A stretch of DNA of 64,000 bases from Dastarcus helophoroides (Eukaryota > Arthropoda > Insecta > Coleoptera > Bothrideridae). The notes beneath the pieces are model-generated. The model was not told where the DNA came from. It made no database searches and saw only the letters and a list, made by a program, of their open reading frames with translations. The translations under genes were made by a program, and so were the position numbers. Shown piece after piece: positions 1 through 10,019 of this stretch. Location: assembly GCA_028583605.1 (NCBI GenBank), contig CM053327.1, positions 558,001 to 622,000 of the forward strand, written 5' to 3'. The first letter of the stretch is position 1. Each line of letters begins with the position of its first letter.

Positions 1-600
1 TACCACTTGAGATCCTCCGTTGATTTGATTCACTACTGGAAGTTGCTGGTTTAAAATGTAAAATGACCGCGTTTTAGTTTGTGTTTTATTTTCAATCTTG
101 GATTTTTTAGTAATATTGATTTTCTTTATGATGTTAATCTTTTCTGTTTAATTAGAGGATTCTTTTTTAACAAATTATGAATTTGCTCTCAAAACTTTAC
201 CTTTTCCCTAAATTTCATGTTTTCAATTTTTGCCACTTCTAAAAATTAAATTTCAAACGCAAATTTTTATTTCTTTTGAATTTTTATTACTTTTGAAATG
301 TCGACCTTAAAAATGGATTTTTTTTAGAAATTTTGAAAATTTTTTGTTTTTTTTTGAAACTTCTTTTACCTAAAAATTCATTTCAATCTTCATCGTTTTT
401 TTCAAATTTTTCGAAATTTCATTTATATTAGCGAATATTTTTGTGATTCCTGCACAAATTCCCAGTATACTGTTTACATTTTCTTTTTTAAAATTTCGCT
501 TGTAAACTTGAAAGTCTACGAAATTTTATTTTTAATATAAATTTAGTTTATTTTTTTGAGAAACTTTCACTTTTATTTTGAAAATTCGATTTCAGTTCAT
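1..600 (+). repeat. T-rich degenerate tract (motif TTTTTGAAAATTTCGAC)
   Basis: Runs of T are broken by blocks such as GAAATTTC, AAAATTTCGA and GACTTTTT. The blocks recur every 17-22 bases without ever being an exact tandem repeat. All copies here point the same way, with T-runs on the plus strand. Tracts of this kind alternate with reverse-complement tracts throughout the window. No coding capacity is seen: reading frames are short and consist of F, K, N, I and S. Confidence 0.7.
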
Positions 601-608
601 AATTTTTT

Positions 609-826
609 GCAATTGCGACCTCCAACCTTAATCCGACAACTATCTTTGGCGGCAAAAATTAATTGACACATACTTATGCATTTTTGACCTAAAAATATCA
701 GATATACAGTCAACAGACTATGAGCGTAACTATATCTCTCTTTTTTTTGTCAGAAATGCGTATCTGTCAATTAATATTTGCCGTCAAGATAGTCGTCGGA
801 TTAAGATGGAAGGTCATAATTGGGTC
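609..826. mobile_element. MITE-like element with long terminal inverted repeats
   Basis: A left arm (about 610-688) and a right arm (about 749-823) are reverse complements over some 75 bases with few mismatches. Both contain the shared cores TTAATCCGAC and TTAATTGACA. About 60 bases separate the arms. There is no open frame. This is the structure of a miniature inverted-repeat element or a small foldback element. I saw no second copy in the window and could not fix a target-site duplication, so its superfamily is unknown. Confidence 0.7.
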
Positions 827-869
827 GTTTTACGTTGTTTGATTGTCCTAGAAATCTCGACTTGATGCA

Positions 870-1740
870 AGAAGTCTCAATTTTTTTTTATAAATCATCA
901 ATGTTTCGCAAATTTAGCCTTTTTTCTTTTAATATTTGAAAAAACTAAAAGTTTGCAAAAAAATTCGAAAATGTGAAAAAATAATTTCAAAGTTTATAAA
1001 AAAATAGAAATTTAAAAAATAGTTGGAATTTGAAAAGAAAGTCAAAATCAAAATTGGCCGTTTTCTAAAAAGTTAAAATTTTCAAGAAATTATCTCGAAA
1101 TTTTCAGAAAATTTTCAAAACAAAAATTGAAAATTTTAAAAAGGTCGAATTAAAAAATCGAAACTTCTAAAAAAGTAAAAGTTTAACATGTAACAATTTT
1201 CAAAAATAAACTAAATTTAGGTAAAATCGAAATTTTGAACAACTTTTAAAAAATGAAACTGAAAAAAGTCGAATATTTTAGAAAGTCCAAATGTATGAAT
1301 TTTGTAAAAACAAAAACTTAAAATTAAAATTTTCATATTTAAAAATGGCCAAATTTTAAATAAAAGTTGTAAGAAAGTGAACATTGTCAAAAAATTCGAA
1401 AATATTTTAAGAATCGTAATTTCGAAAAAAACTAGTTATAAAAAGTTAAACCTTTAGCTTTGAAATAAAGTTTAAATTTTGAAAAAAATCAGCCTTTTAA
1501 AAAGCTGTAGTTTCAAAAAAGTCAATATTTTCAAAAAAAGTTCTAATTTGAAAAAATATTTCAAAAAGTCCAATTTTTCAAAAAGCCGACATTTTTCAAA
1601 AAATCTCTGTCTTGAGAAAATTGAAATTCAGAATGGCATAAATTTAAAAAAAAATTCGACATTTCGAATAAATTTTCGACATTCAAAAGATTAAAAATAT
1701 AGCGATTTAAGAGGTGTTCAAATAAAAAAAAATTCTATTA
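870..1740 (-). repeat. A-rich degenerate tract
   Basis: Same motif as the T-rich tracts but on the other strand: blocks like AAAAAAGTCGAAATTTTC with irregular spacing. The change of orientation from the 1-600 tract happens across the MITE at 609-826. A 71-residue frame at 1479-1694, rich in K, N, F and S, is a product of this composition. Confidence 0.65.
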
Positions 1741-1794
1741 GATTTTAAGCGCCAAAGTTCGAAATTTTCTGGCCCTTATGAGTTCGACTTTAAA

Positions 1795-2020
1795 TTTGGT
1801 GGAACGGACTGGTCCTTGGTTATCTTCAAAAACTAAAATACAGAACTTGTCCCCTGAAATCAAGAAAAATTAAAAAACACAACAAACGTTGCTCTAACGC
1901 GTTTCGACAGCCAAGCTGTCATCTTGTATCTCTCTGAAGATGACAGAAACGCGTTAGAGCAACGTTTGTTGTGCTTTTTAATTTTTCTTGATTTCAGGTG
2001 ACAAGTTCTGTATTTCAATT
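1795..2020. mobile_element. Hammerhead-bearing inverted-repeat element, copy A
   Basis: It begins with an outer end shared by the family (GGAACGGACTGGTCCTTGG), then a segment (about 1835-1917) repeated as its reverse complement (about 1940-2020). Each arm carries a hammerhead-like block. The minus-strand block at 1891-1926 keeps stem II and GAAAC but has lost the CTGAAGA box. The plus-strand block at 1929-1960 keeps CTGAAGA but has an 11-base deletion that removes the 3' side of stem II. Penelope-like retroelements are known to carry such motifs in their terminal repeats. The inverted arrangement with no reverse transcriptase is what is seen here, so this is a non-autonomous or remnant copy. 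Confidence 0.7.
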
Positions 2021-2039
2021 TTCGACTTTAAACTTAAAA

Positions 2040-2560
2040 TTCATATATTTTCTCAAAATTTAGAAATGTTTTCGTTTTAAATTGCAACCTCTTTTTGCGA
2101 CTACAGCACAGAACTCAAGAGAAGTGGCATTTTTAAGCGACTGATCTTAATTGATTAGCAAAAGAAGCATCGACATCATTTGCACCGATATTTAGATCAA
2201 TATCCAGAAAAATTTGGATGTTAACTACATAATTTTGAATTCAAATTTCAAACTAAAATTCGACCATGTTTTCAAAATCATGTCTTTAATTGAAACTCGA
2301 AATGTAGACCTTTTTCGTAATCCAGAACTATCTTCGTAATCCAGAAGTTTTTTTTAATTTCGATTTTAGTCTCAAAATTTCCCCCTTAAAATCGAACATT
2401 TCAATGTAGGTTGTGAAATTTGAATTTTATTTATCATTTCAATGTATTCCTCATACTTCGACTTTAATTTTGAATTGAAATTCGAAATTATGAAAAACTT
2501 GTTTTTAATTTCAGAAATAAAATAGAATTTGAAATCGAAAAATCCGAATTTTAGGTCAAA
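2040..2560. repeat. Degenerate AT tract, mostly T-rich orientation
   Basis: Continuation of the GAAATTTC / TTTCGAC pattern, less regular than in the long tracts. No open frame of note. Confidence 0.45.
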
Positions 2561-2584
2561 AATTTAAGTGAAATAATTAATATG

Positions 2585-2839
2585 TGTTTGAAATCTATCT
2601 TTAAAATATTAGATGAGTGTTGAGTGCAAAACCGGTACAAGTGATCTTATACCCTTTTTGCACCAACAGATTTTCGATAATTGCTAAGGACTGATTCAAA
2701 CATAATGCTAGTAGTACTCGCCAAAAGCACTTATACCCTTTTTGCCCGAAAATAATACATACTTAAGTTTCGGTATTTACAAATATCTCAAAAAACAAGA
2801 AAATGTCACTTATTCCTTTTTGCTCTAACCCCTTCAATT
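2585..2839 (-). mobile_element. Orphan left-end fragment of the 36670-39139 DNA transposon family
   Basis: Read on the minus strand, this matches the first roughly 255 bases of the element at 36670, by eye at around three quarters identity. Matching landmarks include the terminal AATTGAAGGGGTTAGAGC, CTTAAGTTTAGGTATTTACA-like sequence, and several copies of the sub-terminal box AAAAAGGGTATAAG. There is no coding part. It is either a solo end left by deletion or a short non-autonomous derivative. Confidence 0.7.
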
Positions 2840-2905
2840 TAAACTTAAATTTCCAGAAAAAGAGCGATTTAGAAAACACGGGACGCGAGATAACTTTCAA
2901 GTTCA

Positions 2906-2975
2906 AAATATACTTCTTCTGGGACTGGACCGTGACAAAGAACTCCTAAAAGTGTTCCACCTTTGAGCCATTTAG
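2906..2975. repeat. Fragment related to the repeat at 61318-61425
   Basis: It shares the order GGGA(C/T)TGGACCGTG, then TCAAAG-like sequence, then CTAAAAGTGTTC with 61336-61375. At 61374 the sister copy continues into a block that reads CTGAAGA...GAAACGTC on the minus strand. Here that block has decayed to GTTCCACCTTTGAGCC. Probably the end of a second Penelope-like family. Confidence 0.45.
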
Positions 2976-3138
2976 GAATAAAAGAAATACTAAATGTACA
3001 TTAAAAAAAAAAAAGAAAAATATCAACAAAAATCTCATAATGCTACCCTCACCAGTACTATTAGTGGGTTAAAAAACCGCAGTCATACGCTAATTCTTTG
3101 GAATAGAATTGAAATATAGTATTTTTGCGTATTAAATA

Positions 3139-4652
3139 CAGTGTGGAGCAGCCAAATAGAATAAATTCCGTATTCTACAAAATGAAAAATCTCGAGACAC
3201 GTCAATTTTACATTATAAAATGACATCCTCCACCGTAAAAATTTCATCCCTAAATGCCTAAATGCCCTCTTCGAGTGACAGTTGCAACCTGTAAATTTTT
3301 AAACCGAAAGTAGGGGCTTGTTATACCTTATTTGAAAGGTCTTTTCATTATCTATTTAAAAATGACAAGTTTGGTATATTTATTTCAAAAATTAACAGTA
3401 AAAAAATAATTTCAATTTTAAACAACAAAATATAATAAAAAACAAACCATGCCCAATATAGAAGATCTTCAAAATGGGCACCTCCAACATCTTGGCAGCA
3501 TCCTAACCGTAAGCAAAAATTTCTCCTGACATTATTCATCATCTCTGGTGTCACCAAGGCAATCACAAGCGTTATTCTTGCTTCTTGCTCGTAAATCAGC
3601 TACGTCGCGGGATTTGGCTTTATGCACTGTACTTTTCACATAAGCCCATAAACAAAGTCCTGATGTGTTAGGTATGGTGATCGTGGTAGCCATTCTACCG
3701 CATATCGTCTCCCTATGATTTGGAAATGTAAAATGGAGATATTGCCGGACATTGACTTAGTAGTGTGGTGATGCTCCATCTTGCTAGAATCACATTACAT
3801 AAGCTGGAACGTGTGGATTTTCTTGAGCTGGATATAAGAGCAATGCTAAATAATTATCTCCATTTAAATTTTCATTAATGAAAAATGGACCAATGACATG
3901 ATCTCCAATAATTCTTGCTCAAACATTAACTTTTACAGGGTTATGTGTATCCAATTCTCCTATTCAGTGGAGACTTTCACTAGCCCAATAGGAACAGTTT
4001 TGACGATTTATCTAACCGTGAAGAGTAAAAGTGGATTCATCAGAAAACAACATGTTTTCTATTTGGATGACATTATTATCTAATCTTTGCATAATTTGGT
4101 CATAAAAATGAGTTGTTCTACCAAAATCGTCTACACTGAGCTTTTAACATGATGTCAATTTATCAGGATGCATTGTATTTTCTTTCAGTAGACGAATAAT
4201 TGAGGAATAACCAACATTCAGAGCTGCAGCATGTGTATTTTCTTGAAATTCATTCATTATTTCCAATTTGGATATCGATATCGAAATTGTTTTTGGTACC
4301 TTTATGATTATCGAGGACGAATCGGACTAGCCGCTGCTAGTATTATTGTAGAAAATTTCATCTAGTTGACAAATTATTTTTTTTATTGTTTATTATTTAA
4401 ATAAATGTAGCAACCATGACATTTTTGAATAGAGAATGAAAAGACCTTTTAAATGAGGTTTATGAAGACCTTACTTACAATTAAAAAGTTTAAGGGTTGA
4501 AACCATAACTCGAAGGGGGTTGCATCTAAGGATGAAATTTTTGCCATGCAGGATGTCATCTTATAATCTAAAATTGACCTGTCTCAGGATTTTTCATAAA
4601 TATGTGCAATAACTGAGATATTAAATTTATTCCATTTGGCTGTTCGACACTG
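3139..4652 (-). mobile_element. Decayed Tc1/mariner-superfamily element with long TIRs
   Basis: The element is flanked by TA at both ends (3137-3138 and 4653-4654), the target-site duplication expected of this superfamily. Its inverted repeats begin CAGTGT and remain alignable inward for more than 100 bases through GCAGCCAAAT, AATGAAAAATC, GTCAATTTTA, ATGACATCCT and AAAAATTTCATCC. The length of 1.5 kb fits the group. The minus strand encodes the remains of a transposase. Confidence 0.88.
3348..4330 (-). pseudogene. Tc1/mariner-type transposase, broken
   Basis: Translated on the minus strand, successive frames give parts of a DDE transposase: FSDESTFTLHG (first catalytic Asp), a WARIIGDHVIGPFFI stretch, QDGASPHY (second Asp), a VEWLPRSPYLT stretch where the third acidic residue is expected, and finally VTPEMMNNVRRNFCLRLG followed by the C-terminal GGAHFEDLLY. 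This order is typical of insect Tc1/IS630-type elements. Several stop codons and at least two frame changes (near 3640 and 3560) interrupt it, and the N-terminal DNA-binding part is barely recognisable. It cannot make a working enzyme. The open frame at 3898-4083 on the plus strand is its shadow. Confidence 0.85.
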
Positions 4653-4659
4653 TATTTCT

Positions 4660-5016
4660 TCAAGAGAGGCAACAGAGGCAAAATGTATAAATAATAGTAT
4701 AATACTATATATTATAGTATGGTTGGCAATTCTATTCTCTCTACTCCATTCATGGGCTTGAATCATAACATGCAAACTAACGATAAATGTTGCAGCAATA
4801 AATCTATGGATTAATCTCAAAGTGACCCAAAGTCACGATTTTGTAATATATTACTTTTTTGCCCGAAATGTGTTTGTGACAAAATACGAATGGTTTTCAC
4901 GAAAACCATTTTGTCGCTTTTAACGTTCCTTGGTGAATTCGAAAAGAAGGGCAGTATTTAATAAAAGCCGTGCGAATAATAACGATCAATGGCAAAGATC
5001 AGAGACACACACTTAC
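4660..5016. other. Unannotated sequence between the Tc1 element and the exon
   Basis: Ordinary AT-rich sequence with no repeat structure noticed. It is probably intron downstream of the minus-strand exon at 5017-5148. Confidence 0.3.
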
Positions 5017-5148
5017 CCAAAGAGCTTTATTCGTTTGAGTCTGATCCAACTGGGATGCAATTACGTCTTGAAAACTGGGTTGTTTTTGCAGCTGTGCCGC
5101 GTAAGCCATTCTAAATGCATTTCCTACTATAGAATTCAGCTCTTCAGC
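5017..5148 (-). CDS. Internal exon of a host gene, possible PTB-domain C-terminal helix
   Basis: On the minus strand a pyrimidine-rich acceptor (CTATTTCTGTCTTTTTCAG) precedes the exon and the donor GTAAGT follows it. The exon is 132 bases, exactly 44 codons, with no split codon at either side. The peptide begins AEELNSIVGNAFRMAYAAQL and ends with a Q/S/T-rich stretch finishing in KALW. An amphipathic segment of the form (A/E)-x-x-(I/V)-G-x-A-F-x-x-A-Y resembles the last helix of phosphotyrosine-binding (PTB/PID) domains of adaptor proteins such as Shc, X11/Mint and their relatives. The family assignment is my inference from this one helix. Its G+C content and codon use differ clearly from the surrounding AT tracts. 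No other exon of the same gene was found, so its introns are long. Confidence 0.65.
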
Positions 5149-5577
5149 CTGAAAAAGACAGAAATAGGTTAAGTTTATTACCCGCAATCACATACACGTC
5201 GACAAAAGCATATTGCTGGATATCACTTTGAAACTTTTGCCATTAGGCGAAGTGAAACAAAAGTACAAAGTTTCATGGATTTCCATTCATCGAGTTAAAG
5301 TTCGCTCTTTATCATAAAAGAACTAGACTAAAGGACTAAAAATAGGGAATATTTTACTTTATATATTTGAGCTTGTAGTTTCGCTAGAACAACTCTAACA
5401 CATAACCAGGTGGTATTTAAAAAGTAATTCCATTTTATGATACCGTTTAAATTATTTAAAGAACTATGCATTTATTTATGAATACATATTTTTTTTTTAA
5501 ATAAATATGTAAATACATATGTGTGGTACATTACTTGAACTCTTATTCTATATTATTTGTTGATTCACAGGAGACGA

Positions 5578-5736
5578 ATGACAGACAATGATCCAAAAAA
5601 TTCTTTTTCGTCAGCTGCCTCTTCATGCAAATATTTACGTCTCTTAACTTACTCTTTCCTGTTCTTCACCCTTACTTTTATCTTTATTAGGGAAATTGGT
5701 AGAAGAGTAAAAATACGCAATGCACATCTTAAACCG
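5578..5736 (+). CDS. Candidate exon encoding a membrane-anchored N-terminus
   Basis: A possible acceptor (GATTCACAG at 5562-5570) precedes an ATG at 5578. The frame stays open for 53 codons up to a possible donor GTGAGT at 5737, and a second donor-like GTAAGTGAG lies at about 5781. The peptide starts MTDNDPKNSFSSAASS, has one hydrophobic stretch (YLRLLTYSFLFFTLTFIF) and then a basic segment. This would suit a signal anchor, but AT-rich sequence readily gives such segments by chance. It lies on the opposite strand from the exon at 5017-5148. I do not recognise a family. Confidence 0.22.
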
Positions 5737-6029
5737 GTGAGTTTACGAAAATGAAATTTCAGACAGTTGTTCCTCGGAATACGTAAGTGAGCAGTTTTTT
5801 TCAAAATTCAGCCTCCGAGTTGGTAAAAATGGGCATTAAAAACCACATAAAACATATGCAATAAATAATACACGCGATTGTATTTAAAGTTGCTTATACG
5901 AGTTGATAGAAGATCATCGTTGATAAATCTGTCTTTATATACGAATTTATCCATTTTCCATTTTTATATGGTCAGTGTATATTTTCTCTTTACGAGTTCT
6001 TTTATTTTATTATGGACTTCTAAATATTA

Positions 6030-7240
6030 AAGTTTTAAACTAGAAATTTTGGCTTTAATTTGGGATTATTTAAATGGAAGTCTGAAGGAAGATTTTTTTT
6101 TAGATACTTTGAAGTTTCTAGTTCATAGTTCGAGTTAGTAGTCAAAATTTTCTTCATAAAGTAGATTTATTTCGAGGTTAACTTTTTTCTAATAACTTTC
6201 GCTTAAAACATGAAGTTTTTAATATACCAAAATAAAACATTGTTTTCAAATTTTGAATATTTCCTGAAGTTTCGAAAAGCAGATTGAAATTTCGACTTTA
6301 AATTTAGAGATTATTTTTAGAAATGTTTCGGTTTTTTCTTTTCCAGTTTTTTATTTGAAGTGGGAATTTGTAATGTTTTTTTTTAAATTTTGACTTTAAA
6401 CATAAAAAGTTAAGAATAACGTCGACCTTTAAGGACAAAAATTCATATTTAAAACAAATACCATTTTCTTCTAACATTTTACATTTCTTAAAATTGCTAG
6501 AGAAATGTCAAAATCCTGAAACTAAAAAAAATCGAAATAATTTTAAAGAAATTTCCAATTTCTCTCTTAATTAAAACTTTCGAAAAGAGACTTCGAATTT
6601 TCGATTTTTTTAATTCGAAATTTCAAACTTCTTCTGATTTCGTTATTTTTATTTTGATTTCTGAAGTTATGAATCAATTTTTTCTAAAGTTATAATCGCA
6701 AGATAGTAAAAATTATTTTTACAAATCTTTACTTTTTCTAGGAATAACAAGTGCAAATTTAGATATCCTAATTATTTTCTTTAAATTGGAATCCTGCACT
6801 TAAAAATTTGGTATTAATGTGATGATTTCAGATAAAACATTAAAGAAAAATTTTATTGTATAATTAAAAACAGTTACTGTCGAAATTTGGAGTTTAAAGT
6901 TGAAAGATTCATAAATGTAATAGCTTCATTGAAATCGTTTGAATTTCTATTTCTATTTCTCGAAATTTTGAATTTAAATTCAAAATTTGGAAATTATGTC
7001 GAAATTTTCAGAAAAACACTTCAAAATGTCTAAAAAAATTTTCTTTCATATTTCGATTTAAACACTATAAATTCTAAATTAAAACCAAAATTTGGCTTCA
7101 TGCTATTTTTCAAAATTACAAACCAGTTTTTCAAAATTTCGATTTTTTTTAGTTTAAACTTGAAAAATACTCATTTTTAAAATACCAAATTTATTAAAAT
7201 CTTGAATCCGTTTTTTCAACATTTCAAAAAATTGCAGTTT
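6030..7240 (+). repeat. T-rich degenerate tract
   Basis: Same degenerate 17-22 base pattern as 1-600, T-runs on the plus strand, with some mixed-orientation patches. No gene seen. Confidence 0.6.
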
Positions 7241-7266
7241 AGAAAGTTATATTAAAAAAAAAAATA

Positions 7267-7399
7267 ATTTTGTCCCCTGAAATCAAGAAAGATTAAAAAA
7301 CCCAACAATTATTGTTCTAACGCGTTTCGATAGCCAAGCTATCATCTTCAGAAAGGTACTCAATCGCAGGAAGATAACCAAGGACCAGTCCGTTTCACA
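7267..7399 (-). mobile_element. Hammerhead-bearing element, copy B (short)
   Basis: Runs from TGTCCCCTGAAATCAAG through the hammerhead block and about 20 bases of unrelated sequence to GAAGATAACCAAGGACCAG, the reverse complement of the family's outer end (compare 1797-1832). The second inverted arm seen in copies A and C is absent. It is a compact, single-arm version of the family. Confidence 0.75.
7313..7356 (-). ncRNA. Hammerhead-ribozyme-like motif, stem II variant
   Basis: Minus strand: the core box CTGAAGA, one unpaired T, stem II GATAG-CTTGG-CTATC, then GAAAC and the palindromic stem III sequence ACGCGT, with T as the predicted cleavage-site base. The flanks can pair weakly as stem I (CTTT with AGAA, one G-U). 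Against the copy at 11747-11793, stem II has a paired change, C-G to T-A, which keeps pairing. Because ACGCGT is its own complement, activity would be expected only when two copies pair, as proposed for Penelope-like hammerheads. Self-cleavage is not shown by sequence alone. Confidence 0.6.
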
Positions 7400-7439
7400 A
7401 AACAAAAAATAAATAAAGACAATGTAATTTTCACGAGAG

Positions 7440-10010
7440 GCGAATTATTCAAAAAGTCTGTTACAAAAATTCTAAAACTTTGAGAAAAATAAGTTAAAAA
7501 AAGTCAAAGTTTTCACAAAAATTGAAAATATGTAATATTTTTGAAAAAGGTTCAAATGCTGAGAAAAGTCTATAAAAAAGGTACAAATTTTGATGATAAA
7601 AGTTAAAATTTTGAAAAAAGTTAAGAAAATTTCAAAAATTCAACTTTTCAAAAAAAGTGAAAACATTTTTAGACAAAAAGTTGAAGCTTAGAAAAAAAGC
7701 CAAAATGTTTAAAAAAATGTGGAAGTATTAAAAAAAATCCAAACGTCGTGAAATGTCGAAAGTTTGAACGAAGGTGAAAATTTCAGAAAGGTGCATATTT
7801 TAAAAAGGCAGTGAAAAATTTCAAAAAAAAGTCGAATTTTTCAAAAAAAAGTCCATTTTAATAGAAGCAAGTTAAAAAAAAACCTTAAGAAATGGACGAA
7901 ATTTTTGAAGAAAAAAGTCGAAATTTTGAGAAAAGATCAATTTTAGCCGAAAAATTCGATTTTTCAAAAAAGTGAAAATTTTGAAAAAGAAAATCGCATT
8001 TTTCAAATAAAAGTCCATTTTACTACACACAAGTTAAAACAAGTCGAAATTTAAAAAATAAGTCAAAACGTCGAGAAATGTCGAAAGTTTGAACAAAGGT
8101 GAAAAATGTGAAAAAAGTGGATATTTAACAAAAGACAGAGGTGTTCAAAGACAACAGTATTTCAACATTATCAAATTAATAAAAAAGACAAAATTAAAAA
8201 AGTCAACATTTTTGATAAAAAAATCAAAATTTCGTGTCGAAATTTCCAAAAAATGAATCATTATTTTAAAGAAATGCTAAATTATGAAAGAATTGAAATT
8301 TACAAAAAAAGTTAAAATTTGAAAATGATGTCCAAATTTTAAGAAGAAACTCCAAAATGTCTAAAAAAAATGTTTCTTTTTATTTTGATTCGTTAGTTAT
8401 TTCTAAATGAAAACCAAAATTGTTCCTTGTGCTTTTGCTTAAAGATTCCAATTTAAATTTTCTAATTTTCCTGATTTTTTTTTAAAGTTTGCACTTTAAG
8501 CTACAAAAACATTTCTTTTTCAAATGCCAACTTTAAAATTGAAACCTAGTTAAGCGTCGAATTCGTTTAGGAATTTTTTCAGATTTTTAAAAAACTTGCA
8601 GTTTTAAATATTCAGGAACAGGCAACTTTTTTAAAAATTGGAATTATCAAGAAAAAAGTCAACATTTTCAAGTTTTTACATAAAATCGACATTTTGAAAA
8701 TAAGTACTTGGAAATTTTGAAAAAAGTTCAAATTCTAAAAAAACTCAAACTTTGATAAAAAGTTAAAATTTAAAAAAAAGTCGAAATTTCTAAAAAAGTT
8801 AGAATATTCAAACAAAAAAATTTACATATTCAGGAATAGGCGAATTTTTTAAAAAGTCCATGTTACAAAAATTAGACATTTCACGAAAAATATCAATATT
8901 TTAAAAAACTTTGAAGTGTTTACATGAAATGGAAATTTTGAAAATAAGTACTTGCAAATTTTGAAAAAAGTTAAAATTCTACAAATAGCAAAACTTCGAG
9001 AAGATATTAAAATTTTTGAAAAAAAATTGCCAAAAAATAAGTCGAAACGTTGAGAAATAATCAGCAGTTTGATCAAGAGTGGAAATTTAAAAACAAGTGA
9101 AAATTTTAAAAAAAGGCAGAGGTTTCCAAAGAAACAACATATCAACAATCAAAACTATAAAAAAATCAAAATTTTGCACCAAAATTTTCAAAGAATTCGA
9201 AAATAAATGACAATTTTAAAGAAAAGTAGAAAAAGTAGAAGAATAGAAAATGTGAAATTAAAAATGTTCAAAATATGAAGTCGAAATTTAAAAGAAATTT
9301 GAAATGAAGAAAGTCAAGATTTTCAATAAAAATTGATAAGATCATATTTTTCAAAAAAGTCGTTTTCAGAAAATGAAAATTTTAAGAATAATACAAAATT
9401 GCGAGGAAAGTTTTATTTAAAAAAAATAAATATTTCAACTGAGTGAATATTTTTAAAGGTGAAAACTTTCAAAAAATTGAAATTGGCAAAAAGAATTGAA
9501 ATATTTTTAGAAAATCGCATCTGAAAAGTCAGATTTGCAGAAAAGTTGAAATTTCGAGTCAAATATAGGAAAAACAAGATGGGAATTTTTAAGAAAAGGT
9601 CAACATTTTCAAAAATAGTGTTAACAATTTGAAAAAAGTCAAAATTTTTCAAAAAATTCAATACTTTGACATAAAGTCAGGATATTAAAAAAAAATCGAA
9701 ATTTTGATAGGAAAATATTCAAAAAAGTTGAAATTTCCGAAAAGGAATATTGGAAATAAAAAAAAGATTATCAAAAAAATAATTTCCAAAAAAAATCAAA
9801 ACCTGGATCACAATTTTAAAAATGTTGGAAATTTCAAAAAATCAAAATTTCGAGAAAAATTTGACACTTTGGGGGTCGAACGAGAAAAGGTCGATATTTT
9901 TAAAAGAGTGAATATTTGAAATTGTCTAAATTTTCAAAAACCGAATAATAAACATCAAATTATTCAAAAAAAGTCGGAATTGTCAAAAAGGTAATTCAAG
10001 AATCCTTTCT
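7440..10010 (-). repeat. Long A-rich degenerate tract
   Basis: About 2.5 kb dominated by AAAAAAGTCGAAATTTT-type blocks. A short T-rich patch lies at about 8370-8580. Near 7900-8100 two stretches (the TCGAGAAATGTCGAAAG type) recur some 300 bases apart, which suggests local duplication within the tract. Open frames at 8849-9148, 9413-9661 and 9704-9919 are compositional. Confidence 0.7.
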
Positions 10011-10019
10011 CTTGTTTTC

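Noticed and set aside
7440..10010. CRISPR-like array reading of the regularly spaced motif
   Set aside because: Units are degenerate, not identical, have no unique spacers of constant length, and the genome is eukaryotic.
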